A DNA stretch of 64,000 bases from Himantopus leucocephalus (taxonomy: Eukaryota; Chordata; Aves; Charadriiformes; Recurvirostridae), in contig RSEF01000003.1 in the NCBI GenBank assembly GCA_003993805.1, forward strand, positions 57,949,051-58,013,050, read 5' to 3'. The translations under genes were made by a program, and so were the position numbers. Shown here one piece after another: positions 1-13,100 of the stretch (position 1 is the stretch's first letter; every line of letters starts with the position of its first letter). The notes under the pieces are model-generated. The model was not told the origin of the DNA and did not search any database. It saw only the letters and a program-made list of their open reading frames with translations.

Positions 1-1157
1 AGGAACTTGACAAGGTGAGAAACACAGAGCACAGGAATTTGGGGAAGGGAAACCAAAAGACACAAGGCAAATGCAAACCTTGTCGTCTGGTGCAAACTCT
101 GCCGAGCAGCCCCTGTACCGTCAGGCTGCTAACTCCCGGGCAGGTCTAGATGCTTACCTATGGCTCCTCTTAGGAACCCGTTTGCCTTCAGAGAGTGAAG
201 CAGCACACTCTCAGATGGCCTGTGCTACTTGCTGTCCAAGCCGAGTCAAAAACCTAGCAAAATGGTCAAAGCATGGCCAAAGTTATTCTGGGCTGTTTCT
301 AGCTCCTCTCCTCCCCATACCTAAGCAAACACAAGCTTGGGGCTACTTCAGGTCTCAGCTGGCTGGCTTCTCTGGAGGCATACATCATCCCAAGGGAGGG
401 TTTTACTCCGCTAACAACTCGCCTACCCTGCAGCATCGGCTAAAGGACCCAGCTGCTGATTCCCCTCCCACGCCTTTTGGGCATTCCCTCGGTGCACCTG
501 GAAAGATAGAGGCATTTCCCCGCAGCTCATTGGATGTGTCCCGAGAAGCCACCACCGCTGTCAGCAGAGGCAGCACGCAGGTACGGCTTGATAGAGATGC
601 TGCCCACACAAGTGGGTCCCTGGTCATCTCAGACATTGTTTTCACACTACCAGGAGAGAAACTTCATCTGAACTGCCAACCGTGCTGGTGACCATTTGTG
701 AGGCTGCACTTTATCACTGCTCTGAGCCAGAAGAAAACTAACCTTTTGCCTAGGCTTCTAAAACTGAGTCAGTTCCTACTACTGGCACAGGAGGGTCAGG
801 CAAATAGTTTTGCTGCCCAGGCTGAGCTGGGTGGTGTGCCGTGGGGCCGGGCCAGGAACACAACAAGCAGGGGATGGGGGAGAAGTTTGGGAAGAGGTGG
901 AAGACCTCTTCCATGAAGTCAGTACCTGAGCTCACTGCCAGTAGGTGAGAGCTGCTCCTCACAGCAGCATCCCCCAACCCCTTCACCACAGCCAACGTAC
1001 AAGCGATGACTGCCCGAAGTGCTAAAACCCTTAGCTATTTTCCTCTTCTGGCTGAAGGGAGCTGGGGAAGGAGGTACACATCTCTCCTCCCCATCCCATC
1101 CCATTCCAGACCACCCAGCACCCTTGCTAAATACAATTCTGTATAAAGATTACCCAT

Positions 1158-1362
1158 ATGCTTTTCCCTTTTTTATTACCATCTTTAACCAAATCTTTCA
1201 CTATTAACATGCTTATAGGTCTGAAAACAGGTTTGGGTTTGTGGGCTCCCATCCCAACGTNATGCTTTTCCCTTTTTTATTACCATCTTTAACCAAATCT
1301 TTCACAATTAACATGCTTATAGATCTGAAAACAGGTTTGGATTTGTGGGCTCCCATCCCAAC
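1158..1362. repeat. Near-identical 101-bp copies flanking a single N (1261)
   Basis: The left copy 1158-1258 and right copy 1262-1362 differ at three aligned positions that I can see (an A/T in the 'attaac' context, a G/A in 'taggtct/tagatct' and a G/A in 'gggttt/ggattt'). A single N lies between them, at 1261. This is best read as two overlapping contig ends not merged, not as a real duplication. Confidence 0.85.
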
Positions 1363-2279
1363 ATTTCCTCATGCTTAAGTACTTTAACAAGGAGCTCTTG
1401 ATCTACAAATAACAGAACATTTATGTACAAAAAACCTTAGGAGCAATTTGATCAGTCATGTAATTAAATCCCCCATACGGGACAGCCTGGAGCTTGCTCT
1501 GCCGCCTTTTTAAAGTGACATTTTCTTTTACACTGGCACCACTTCAACACCTTTTTTCTAGTACAGGAAACAGCATATCGCACTTGTCCAAATGTGTGTA
1601 AACTCGAAGCAAATAGTTTCTTTTTGTGACCCCGCTGGCCTCAGAACCCCACTGGGGAGGTCAAGGACACTTTTAAATCCAACCAGCAAATTTCTCAGTG
1701 TTGCTGTCATTGCAAATGTTTGTACAAGCTATTAGCTTCGCAGTCTTTGTAGAGAAAACTGTGTTTATTTTTAAGTTCAGTTTTTTAGCTGCCTATAAAA
1801 TGTTTGTCTTTGTTGCTAGATACCACCTTGGATAAACAATAATAATAAAACTCCAACACACTCAGAAGAAACTATTAATGATTAAACACAGTTCCTCTCA
1901 CTCAAAACGCCAATTTGAATTTGTCAACTCTAAAACCACAGCCTGTAAAAACTGTTCATATCACTCTGTACCTATAATATCACAATTCTGAATACAGCCT
2001 AAGTCATCTTCTTTGCTATGAGGAAATGGGAGTTGCCAAGTTGCAGCTGACTTTTGTTCCGCATCATGTTTCATTACTCTCTCCATCCCCGGCCGCACAG
2101 CAAACAGCTGTTTTATTCCCTGTATCTTGTTCTTTATTAGGGCCAGGGTGGGGAAAATCAGGCACAAGCTGACATATTTGTCAGCCCAGCTGCTCTTCCT
2201 TTGCCAAATTAAACTCAGACGCTCAGGTCCCTGCGCAATTTCTGAGGGGATTCAGTTGTACTTTAAAACCCAGTGTGTT

Positions 2280-2481
2280 CCCTTTCCTACACAATCAAGA
2301 AATAGCAGTTCCATCCAGCAAGCCGGTAGCACCGTAAATCATTACAGCAAAACACAGTGGAATTATCGTACTATCTTTACNCCCTTTCCTACACAATCAA
2401 GAAATAGCAGTTCCATCCAGCAAGCTGGTAGCACCGTAAATCATTACAGCAAAACACAGTGGAATTATTGTACTATCTTTA
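2280..2481. repeat. Near-identical 100-bp copies flanking a single N (2381)
   Basis: The left copy is 2280-2379 and the right copy 2382-2481, with two C/T differences (aagccggt/aagctggt and attatcg/attattg). This is the same architecture as at 1261. A 119-codon open frame reading through the N is an artefact of the duplicated sequence. Confidence 0.85.
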
Positions 2482-3236
2482 TGTAGATTTGAAGGTGGTA
2501 TTCAAACACATTTTGGACTTCAATTTTTCCATGGAATCAGTGTTTACGGAAGCGAGGCACAGATAATCAAAAAGCTTTGGTTGGAACAAATTGCAAATGA
2601 GAAAGCTGCTCCCCTTCAGCTCAGCGCACCACCGGGATGCCATGCCGGGAGAGTGCCCTGTTTGCTGCGTGCCCCGGGGGTGCAGACGCTCACGGAGGTG
2701 GGGCTGGAAACCAGGATCCCACCTCCCCTGTGCGAGAGCCAGCAGCACGCTCCTTTTAGGGCCAGGCACCAGCCCAGGACTGACCAAAGCGTCAAGTCCT
2801 CCTGGGAGGGAAAAGGGCTAAAGAAAAGGGCTTGGTGAGGCATCGGACGGGAATACGTAGTCTTTTTGTCAGGGAAGGCACTGAGAACATGCTCAGCTCT
2901 TCCAGCAGATTCTTCCCTTAGGGGAAAACAACTGCTCTGTAAGAGCATTATCAACACGGCAGATACATAATTGATACCTTCATTTCCCCACTTGCTTGTC
3001 TCATGCTGTATTTGAGGTCCCCACTTCTCCTCTGCTCTCTGTTAATAATGAATGACTGTATTATCGCGGTGCTTAAGAGGGCTGGTCATAGATCAGGACC
3101 TCTTTCTGACAAGAGCTGTACAAACAAAAACCATAAAGACCATTCTTGCTCCAGCTCTAAGTATAAAATGAAAGAGAACAGCTTGAACAACAGATTTCAG
3201 ATTTTTCATTGCCACCTGCTCTGCTGTTGCATTTTT

Positions 3237-3478
3237 AAGAGCTTTTAGCTATCAAAAAGTCCATATGATTTTGTTTGCAGTGTGTCTTTCCTAACACCTC
3301 TCTCATTCAGACATTGCCATTGAGCAATCATAAAATATATCTTTGTCATCTGTAGGTNAAGAGCTTTTAGCTATCAAAAAGTCCATATGATTTTGTTTGC
3401 AGAGCGTCTTTCCTAACACCTCTCTCATTCAGACATAGCCATTGAGCAATCATAAAATATATCTTTGTCATTTGTAGG
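3237..3478. repeat. Near-identical 120-bp copies flanking a single N (3358)
   Basis: The left copy is 3237-3356 and the right copy 3359-3478, with four substitutions seen. It is a false tandem duplication at an unmerged contig junction. Confidence 0.85.
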
Positions 3479-6419
3479 CTAAAATAAAATGCCAACTTGA
3501 ACTTCTATGTGCCAGTTTAAACTGAATTGTTTTATCTGGAGCTGGCCGAGCATCCCTTGAGCCGGAAAGCAACTGCCCACAGAAGAAATACCAGACTTCA
3601 TCTTCTCCCCACCAATGCATTTCAGCGCTATACAATTACAGAGCCTAACAATATTAATTCAGTACTTAGCTTCAGCACACATCATTAATGAGAGTTTCAA
3701 ACATGCCAGTGATGATGCCTGTTTTCCTGGAGGAGAGGATCTGAGCCCACCCAGCCACGACAGCGTGCACCACTGCGCTGCTGTCTGGGAACACCTTTCC
3801 TTTCCTTTTCCTACAGAGCCAGGCACAGGTGAGCAGTCATTGTAGCCCAATGAGAAATTTGAAGTCTTCCAGTTACCATTAAGATGTACTCAAGCTTGTC
3901 CGGAATCAGATAATATACTGATTTATTTACTTTGTACAAAACCCAATACGGACATCAAGAATCGTTTAGTCTACGCTGACAGAGGACACTCCTGCTGTAT
4001 GGAATGACACACTTCACTGTATTTCATATTTTCTTAAAGACTCTCTTTAAACCCTTAATAAAAAACGGTTTTCATTGGATTTTTTTTAATTATTATTCCT
4101 TATGACTGCAGAGGTAAACCAGGCTATATTACCCTTGAGTAATTATAAGCCAGAACAGAAATGAAAACACCAAAATGGTATACTTTAAAAATTGAATTAA
4201 ATTGAAGCCCTTCTCGTAATTATTAGGATTCCATGAATTTTACGATAACTTAAATTCTGTGGTATCTTTGTGAGTGCCATGACCATGCTGATATAGATGA
4301 ACTGAACACAAAAGCTGTGTTTAGCCGTGTGCTTAAAAGTGCCATAGTAAGAACTTGATTAAAAAAAAAAGGTGGTGCAAAAAGCTCAAATATGACTGGG
4401 AAGCCCTGCACCTATTGCTAGCAACTCCAAGTAGCATTGGAAATTCAAAATCCTCCCAAGTAAAGTATGTACAGCATCAGGGTTCACCAAATTCATCTTT
4501 GGCATTATTTAAGCTCTGTAAAGTTTTCTTTTTTAAACTACTACCAAATGTTTTCCTAGAGAGGGAACATTATGTGACAGAGCGTTCGCCTGTTTCCAGC
4601 GGTCCCTGGGAAAGCAAGCCATCCCTTAGGAAAGCCCACAGGAATACTTCAGAAATTCCTGTTGGCAGTTTTTGCCTGTCCCAACTGTTTCTTGTGCTCT
4701 CGTCCTGGGCTTTCTGCAACTCATGAGGCAGCAGATGCACCCAACAAGGGAGAGAAAGGGCTATTTATCTGCTCATTTAATAATGAATCAATATGTGGAT
4801 AGAGTCTCCCACAAAGAAAAGAGCAGACACTGACTTTCCACTGGTGGTCTTTCCATGGGGGTCTTTCTCCAAGGGTTTGCCCAGAGGCGGGCAGCCTGTC
4901 CTGGCACCCAGGGCTCAGTTGGGTCCCTGCTCAGCAGACCCCAAAACAGCATCGCTGCGGGGATCCTAGGAGGGGAAGGAAAGCAGAGAGCCCACGGATG
5001 ATGTATGCTCTCGTTCCCGCGCCGTTGGGCAGCAGCTCTGGTCTGGCATCCAGGAGTCGAACCTAGTCCTCGTGCACTTCTGCAGGCACCGACGCCTTCG
5101 CAGCCATCCCCCCAGCGCCGCTCCGGCTGCCTTGTTTGAAGCCGGTTCAGCTCCAACCTCAACCGAAGGAGCGGAGGCCCCTCCTGCAGCCTCTGGCCAT
5201 TTACCTCCCTCAGAACATACCTCCTGGAAAATTCTCTTAGCTGTGCTGAACAAAGCTGTCACGTAACTCCATCTCCAGTGAAACACACTTTGTATAAGAG
5301 CAGGTTTTGAAATAGAAAGAGGTTAATAATTATTCTTTAAAAGAGCGCCTTCAAGCAGCTTACAAACAAATGACGGCAACCTTCTTGAGCTTAGGGGAGT
5401 GGTTGTGACATTTTGGAAATGAAAAGAAGTGATAAAGGGTTCAGTCACTTTTCTTGCCTTGAAAAAGGTTTATAATTTTCCCTAAACCTCCCTCCTATTC
5501 TTGCAAACGTTCAAGTACTCGGCACACATATTCAATATTTTTAGACCCTGCGCTCACTTTTCACCCTAGCTGGATGTCGAGCTCTGGGAGGGAGCAGCAA
5601 TTTTCACCCTGGAAGGGACCCAAAAAGGGACCAGTGCATCCCACCACGCAGCTCCTGCCCCACGCAGGCACTGCGGCACGCGGCAGCCGCTGAACCGATG
5701 GCAGCCCGATGTAGCAGGACAGTCTTCTCCCTTACACACAGAAGGTACAGGAGGACATGGCTGGCTAGTCATGCTGAACCTTTCACATGTGGTGCTCACA
5801 CGAGGTAAGGTATTTTGGGGAAAAACCTGAAACTGTGATGAAAACATATAAACACCACATAATAAAATTGATGATTTCCCTGTTACTGTTTGGGAGATTT
5901 TCTGTATATCAATACAGACGTATAATACAAGGACTGTAGGTAAGCACAACAGCACAGCCTACTCAGGTTAAAAAAATGGCTAGAAAAGCATCATTGACTT
6001 CACTGAATATTTTCTTGTTCTAGAATGAATAAAATTAAATCAAACCCAATTGTTAACTGGCTCCATTTTTTAAACTCCTGTATAAGATCAGGAATAATGT
6101 ACTAAACTTGAACAGCAGAGGTATGCATGATGTAACTAAAAGGTTTTTTGGCACACCTTATGACATTTCATGCTTTTATGAATAGCGGTCACTGGGAACC
6201 AGTTCTCTAAGAATTTTCACTTAAAGCAAACCCAAAAAGTTTCACATTTGTGAACATGTATATGGCCCATATCAACAGAGCCCATATCAGCACGGCCGAG
6301 CACCCAGCCTGTGACCCACTGTAAGTCAGCCCCCACCGGAGCGGCTTGGAGACGCTGGAGCAGCCTACTGAAGGAGTAGGGCAGGGTCTAAGGGTAGGGT
6401 CCATGGATTTTGTCAGGGT

Positions 6420-6446
6420 CTCAGGGAAAACNGCTCAGGGAAAAAA
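6420..6446. other. Single-N junction (6432) with an ~11-bp overlap
   Basis: The motif CTCAGGGAAAA occurs immediately before and after the N at 6432. This is a short overlap version of the other single-N joins and marks a contig boundary. Confidence 0.7.
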
Positions 6447-6736
6447 GGATCCTATTTCAGGCAACACAAGCTCTGAAGAGGATGAAAAACCTTCAGATGT
6501 CACCCAAAAGCTCCCAATCCAAACAGCTTCCTTCCCACCGAGCTCCATCACTGATACTGCCTTCCCGCTCTAGGCAGCCCCTAAAGCTAACTTTAAACTT
6601 CTGCCTTTTAACCCATGTGGGAATCAAAGGTTTGAGTGGACTGTTAATTATCTTTCCTCCCAACACAGAATTCTAACGTATAATTGCATTTTGGGGCAAG
6701 CTTAGCTTTGAGAAAAATTAAGAAGAAAAAGATAAT

Positions 6737-6876
6737 GAATCACAGAACATCAGGTTGGAAGGGACTTCAAGGATCATCTGGTCCAACCTTTCTTTTGCAA
6801 AAGCATGGGCTAGACAAGATGGCCCATCACCTTGTCCAGATGAATTTTAAAAGTGTCCAATGATGGGGAAGGACCC
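6737..6876 (-). mobile_element. CR1 LINE 3'-end fragment
   Basis: The plus strand reads 'aatcacagaacatcaggttggaa' style sequence followed by the diagnostic 'aagatggcccatcaccttgtcc' and 'ttttaaaagtgtccaatg' segments of avian CR1. CR1 elements end 3' with ATTCTATGA-type repeats, so this copy is oriented on the minus strand. It is 5'-truncated, as most CR1 copies are. It is the strongest single sign that the genome is avian. Confidence 0.9.
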
Positions 6877-6912
6877 AAGCAGGGCTTCTGCATGCCCAAA
6901 ATAACAGTACTG

Positions 6913-7169
6913 ACAGGCTATGGCCACAAAAGTCTCCCAGTAACAGTGAGCACTGTATGCAAGTAAAATTCCTGGCATATAAATAATTAAAAAGGAAAAA
7001 AATAATGCATTACTATAGCCCATACATTTTCTTCATGCTCANACAGGCTATGGCCACAAAAGTCTCCCAGTAACAGTGAGCACTGTGTGCAAGTAAAATT
7101 CCTGTCATATAAATAATTAAAAAGGAAAAAATAATGCATTACTGTAGCGCATACATTTTCTTCACGCTC
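6913..7169. repeat. Near-identical 127-128-bp copies flanking a single N (7042)
   Basis: The left copy is 6913-7040 and the right copy 7043-7169. They differ by several substitutions (for example actgtat/actgtgt, ctggcat/ctgtcat, tatagcc/tgtagcg) and one base in an A run. It is an unmerged contig overlap just downstream of the CR1 fragment. Confidence 0.85.
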
Positions 7170-9160
7170 GGAAGACAAAAGACTCTATCTTAATTTACTC
7201 ATGTATCAGGAATACCATGGTTTATCCCTAATACTGCACACTTTTATGTAGACCAGCACCGCAGCACGGGCTGGAGGAAGGCCAGGCGCCAGTGGCCAGG
7301 AATGTCCCCGGCAGGGATGCAGAGCCAGCCCCAGCTGCGGCTCACGGGGATGTGCGGTCCCCCCCCGGCCCCGGCCAGCCACGGCAGCACCCTGAGCTCA
7401 GCACCTGCTCCTCGGGGAGGCGGCCGAGCGCGGGGAAACACAAATATGAGATATAAAGTGGCTCTTGCTATTTGTGCAGACGAAAGCTCCTCATGACCAT
7501 AACCACTCCGGAGGCCATGGCCCTACAGGCTGGCTTTTGGAAAGGAACTTTGCCGCCACAAAATATTTTGATTTCACAACTAAAACAAGCCAGAGCTTAA
7601 ATCCAGAGCTAAACGTACTGTGACAGAATACTGTCCTTGGTGTGCTTCGGTCAAGATGTTGAGAAGAATGTAATCATAATTTAATATGAAGTCAGAGTAC
7701 TTTTCTGGGGTGTATCTGGATATTGTTTTTACAAGCACAAAAGTACCTGCCAGTAGGAACAGGTGAGTAATCCGTGAAAGTGCTGGAATTACAACAACTA
7801 AAAACAGTAGTGTAGGTTTTTGTGCACGGAAAAGTTCTCATCACTAATTTCACTTGACATGACTTTAATATGGGTAGCTCTCTTTTGAGGCAATTACAGC
7901 AACACTAGAGGAAATGGAGGGCTGTATCCACAAAACTGAAGAATCCCATTTACCTCCAGCTTATGGCACCTACCCAGAACTGGGGAGCCCCAGAGCAAAT
8001 CCCCGCTCTTAACATATTCCTACCCTAAACCTACCTTATTCTACTGCCAGGGAGCTTTGGGGAGCATTCCTCCCCATGTCTCTCAGCTTATCTCATGTCC
8101 ACTGACTTCTTGTACCCACCCTCCAACTGCAAACAGTTCTCTATGTCTAAATCCAGTTGCTGCCACCAGAGCTCTGACTTCTCTATTTTAACTGATAAGA
8201 GACAAGAAATATTTTGAAAAATTGTCACAGTTTTCTTGAAAATTGAGCTACAGAAAGTCAGAGCAAAATATAACAACAACCATAATCCAATGCTAAAAAC
8301 TTTTGCAAGTGTGTGTGACTGTACACATATGTGTATCTCTCAGGAGACTTCAGCCATAATTCTTGGGTTAGGAAAAAAACGTTCTTGCAAATATGCCAGA
8401 AAAAAAACCATCAATACGATACCAACAATAATTGCATTGACATATACTAATGTTTGGCTTTTGCACACAATTTCATAGCAAGCTGCTGGGCTAGAGAAGG
8501 CTACTGGAAGCCCTTATGAAAGAGTTTTCACTTTGCTACCCATCTCCTTGAAGGGTCACCTCTTGCACTGCCTCGGCACTACCCAAACTTCCCTCCTTTC
8601 TCTCTCACCCCAAACACACTCCTTTTTTTTTCACCCCTAAAGAATGGCATTTTTTTGTTTGTCTCAAAACTTTTGCTACCACCCCATAGGTTAAAAAAAA
8701 AAAAAGGGCAAAAAATGGTAGGTGCAAAGATTGAACTTATAGACACAGAGTAAGACAAAATAAACCTCTCTACATTTGGAAGTTTTCCCCACATTGACAT
8801 CAGGGCATGCAAGTAATCCCTTAAACCAGAAAGAATGGGCTCCATGCTGGTATTTTTTTATGAGATTGAACTGGCTGGTATTTATTTGTTTTTAAGAAAT
8901 GGCTAATTTAATTAGTAGCACTGTGTCTGTTCTTCCTGCACTCTCCCCTCGCTGTTATGTGGAATTTACTGCATAAAGAGTAAAAAAATTAAACTGAAAG
9001 AAAGAAACCTCTGGGCCCATATATACACAGGGTGTATCAGTTCTCAGAGGGTTAAAAAATCTGATCTGTGCCACCAGACACCTCTGTGCTGAGGAGAAGA
9101 CACTGGCGCTCAGTTCTGCCCTGCTGGTATATATCCCCTGAAACAAGCCCCCAGGGAAAA

Positions 9161-9202
9161 AACAGGTTGCCAAATATGCAAAACAGGTTGCCAAATATGC
9201 GA
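9161..9202. repeat. 21-bp tandem duplication (two copies)
   Basis: The 21-bp unit beginning AACAGGTTGCCAAATATGC occurs at 9161 and again at 9182, with a single difference near its end (caa/cga). There is no N here, so it is a genuine local slippage duplication. No function is suggested. Confidence 0.85.
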
Positions 9203-10020
9203 AACAGTAGCGTTCCCATCCAGGGACTGTCAGGGTGTAAGGATGTAATCTGCTAAACCACAGGCAGGCAGGGGCTGCGGAGCCTGCTGCCCCCAAAAAG
9301 CCAAAGGAAGAGTTAGCCACAGCAGTGGGTTAACTCGCTAGCTGTCTTCAGCTGTATTCCTCCACCACGGTGAACTCACTTAACAAAGGACTTCATTTTT
9401 TTTTTTTCGTTTGGTTCATCTCATCTTCTGGGGATGTCTCTTCTGTGGTTGCTGTAGGCTAAGCAAGAGAGAGGTGTTTTCTCTACAAACAGGTCCCTTA
9501 AGGATGCTGGCTGAAAGGTACAAACACAAAAATCCACAGCCTGACTTGGTTTATTTGTTCTCACTTAGTTCCTTGGTCTACGGCTTTCAGGTCTGGCATG
9601 CTCCATCCGTACTGAAGTGAGGGGGTAACAATATTATCACACAAGACACGAACCCTTCCAGATCATGCCAGGGTGGTAAGTTGTGGCCTTCACTCTTACA
9701 CACTAACAGATTTTGCTGAATTTGCACTCGAGCAGTTGGGAGAGGCTTGCACGTTAGCAGGGCTGAGCTGAGGCGAGTGTGACTTCTGTCTAAGGGAAGG
9801 TAAGCATCAGTGGATGCATCTTCAGCCACCACAGCCGTTTCCAAACCAATAATTGGTCTATGCACTACAGTGTGCAGTGCTACACATCAAATTTTGTGTC
9901 CAGCTTCTCCTGCAAATCAGAGAAACCTGCAAAGTCCCATTTAAAATGTATTGAAAATAATGCTTAGCTTTTGGATGCTTTCTAGTGGCCTAGCTCTGTA
10001 TTCTCAAGGTTTTTTTCATC

Positions 10021-10120
10021 NNNNNNNNNNNNNNNNNNNNNNNNNNNNNNNNNNNNNNNNNNNNNNNNNNNNNNNNNNNNNNNNNNNNNNNNNNNNNNNN
10101 NNNNNNNNNNNNNNNNNNNN
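10021..10120. other. Assembly gap (100 N)
   Basis: Exactly 100 N bases form a conventional gap of unknown size inside PHACTR2 intron 1. Confidence 0.99.
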
Positions 10121-13100
10121 GCCAGAGGGGAGTTAAGAGAGAGGTGTTGCTGTAAGCGTCCAAGATACTTGTTTTTTCAGTCTCAGGTCTCTCTGAATTC
10201 CCCCGAACTTTTCCAACAAAAACTTTCTTCCTCTCTTCAGACTCAAGTTCACTTTATAACACGACGCAGTTACATGATGGTACTGTCCAACAAAAGGCTT
10301 TAAAAGCCAAGCGTCATGGTCATGTAGTTTCTGCAATGCTTTGCAGTTAACATCTCCCTCTTTCTTCTGCTGGCTCATGTTCTGCTACTCTCTACGACTT
10401 TCTTCTCCAGCTAAAGTATAGACCATTTTTCATTTCTGCTTGGTGCTTGTCCAGCTCGTGACAACTTGGCTTTATCCACAGTCTTAGTTGTCCGTTTTAT
10501 TGTTCACTCCCTTGCACAGACACAGTCTCTTTCATGTCTCACCATCAGGCCTTAAATATTTATTCCTTCCATACCTTATTTCCATGTGTCAAAAGCAGCA
10601 ATATTCAAGTAAGAAACAACAATAGCACCTTCTTCCCAAGAAATCAAATCTGGTGTCTTCTTTTAAGAGTCAGACCAGCTTTCCAAAACTTTTCATTTCA
10701 AGAATTTAAGCACAGAAACTACTCTGCAATTAGTGCAATTGTTTTAAATCACATATGGATTTTTAATACTAATTATTAATACTAGTATTTTCCTTCTTTT
10801 TATCAATCACTTGAACAATTCATCAGAAGAAAACCATGTGTGGTGGTACAACATGTAGGACAAGAAAACCACTACACCCTTCTCTGTATCAACATAAAAG
10901 AGGCCAGATTAGCAGTGCACTGAGCACTGCTTCACATTTTCAGAACAAGAATATTAGCATCTGTGCCAAAAACAACACTTCCTTCCCCTCAGAAATGCAA
11001 TAAATCTATAAAACTCCAAGAAACAAACCAGTAATCTTCAGACACATTGAATGAATTTAAGAAAAGGAAATGCACAGCCAGTTTTGAATTATTACCAATG
11101 AAATAAATTATAACACATTATATACGTATAATTTCAACATGGCCAGTTCCTTGGCAATGAACTGTTTGGGGTTTTTTTCCTCCTTGTAAAGACAGCTAGT
11201 ATCTAAAAATCATTTCCCACCAGCTTACAACTTTAAGTGGTTATGTGAGTCAAACTACTTTATTGTATCCTACTGAATCTGTTTCATAAGTGCACAATGA
11301 AAGTGTCATTTCTTTGTTGACTCATCCAGGATCTGGGGGAAAAAAGAGAAAAAAAAGCCTACAGGAGATTAGTTTTCAGCCTGGGTGACTACATTGCTTG
11401 TTATGTCATAAATGCTTCAGGTAAGTTGACCTCTGGGGGTTACAAGCAAGGAAAGCAACTGGGAGAAAAGTGACAAAATGGACCAGGCCTCACTATTTAC
11501 CGTCACACCATGTTTCTAACTCAGTGCGCTGCTGCGTTGGTGAACTTCACTGCGTTGGTGCTTTGGTGCCCAAGCATTAGAAATCTCTGTGCCTCCCTTA
11601 GGCAGAAGCGGTGGGAGACCCACAAGCCACGCTGAGGCTTACCAGGGCCTCATGGGCAAAGGCTGGCTGGGAGTAAGCATCTCAGGCATCTCGCTCCTTA
11701 TGGTATCTGCAAAAACTGCCTTGGGGCACAGATGGACGTAACCAAGGGCTACAGCATCGTGACTCTTCCATGAACTGCTATGCCTTTTGGCATCCATGCA
11801 ACAACACACACCGACTTATATTGGTATCTGGGATACATCAGCAGAGGCTGCAGTTTGCTGAGGATGCAGACACGGACACACTGGCACATGGCGCTGGCTT
11901 CCCAGCTCCTGCCTTGAGAAAGAAGACCACTGGTGCATCCAACTGCAGTGGGCTGAGCTGCAGTGCAGAGCCCGGCTCCCATTGCTGTGGTTTGTTTCTT
12001 CAACGTGCCATCCTCTCCAGTGACAGGCTGCCCTCCTGTGAAGTTTCCTGGGCATTCAGACCCAATTTAACTCACAACAAGTGCTATCTGACTTAGTTCG
12101 GCTGACCACCAAACAGAAGTTGGGATCTGAATCTCTTTCTGTTGCCCGCTCTCGCTCCGCAGCCACGTAGGCAGAAGGCAAGGAGAAGACCCCCGTCTTC
12201 TTCAGCAGAAAAGGTCAAGCAAAATGACAAAAATTTTAGTGTGCATCAACAACGCTTTGGGTTGCAAACAGCAGAAATACAACCAGGGGTGCAGTGACAA
12301 ATCCTCAGTCAAGAGTTAATTTTCTGAGCTGAAGCTTGAAGCATTAAAGAAAAAATCTTAAGCCTGGAAGAGTCCCTGTGCACCTCTAAGTCTTGTCAGT
12401 AATGGCGCAAACTGGAAATTTAAATTATATGATCGCAGTGAAAACATCAAGTTTCACGGCCTATCACAGTTATTCTAATTGTGCAAATTACCTATGTAGC
12501 TTAAATCAATAAACATTAGAGACTGACTGTATTTTTCATGAATTATTTCTAGACTATAAAAGACGTGATTTGTTCGCACAGAGCAGTAATAGCCCAGGCA
12601 TAAAAGCCCAACCAGCATCAAAGGTCTCTCTCTGCACTATTCTTGGCTTCTTCCTGGGCAACAAATTAAAACATTCAGATCCAGAAAATACAAAAAGGAT
12701 TAAATAACACTGAAATGAGGATGGCCCGTCTACATGATGAGGATTTGCTGACGGTTTGGGCAGTTGGTCAGAGTGAAGACATCCTGCAACACTGACAAAA
12801 AAAAGGACATTCTCAGGGGTGAGGGATGCACGCTGATCTTTGGGAACAGAAACCACGACACTCACACAGTTTCAAATGTTAGGACAGCTGTATCACAGCC
12901 TAATTCTGCTCGACAAAACATTGCTCTAATTCCTATGAAACCAAAACAGGAATCAGAGGAGAAAACAGCAATGCATCCCTTGCTGTTTCCATCTTTTCAT
13001 ATAAAACTTCATTTTTACAAAGCTATCATTGACACAGGATTCTGTATTAGTACTCCGATCTGCCAAGTAACAATGTGTTTATCACAATTTTATAGCATTA

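Noticed and set aside
71..691. 206-codon plus-strand open frame at the left edge
   Set aside because: No recognisable domain, biased toward no known family, and antisense to the inferred PHACTR2 intron; consistent with chance in locally GC-richer DNA.
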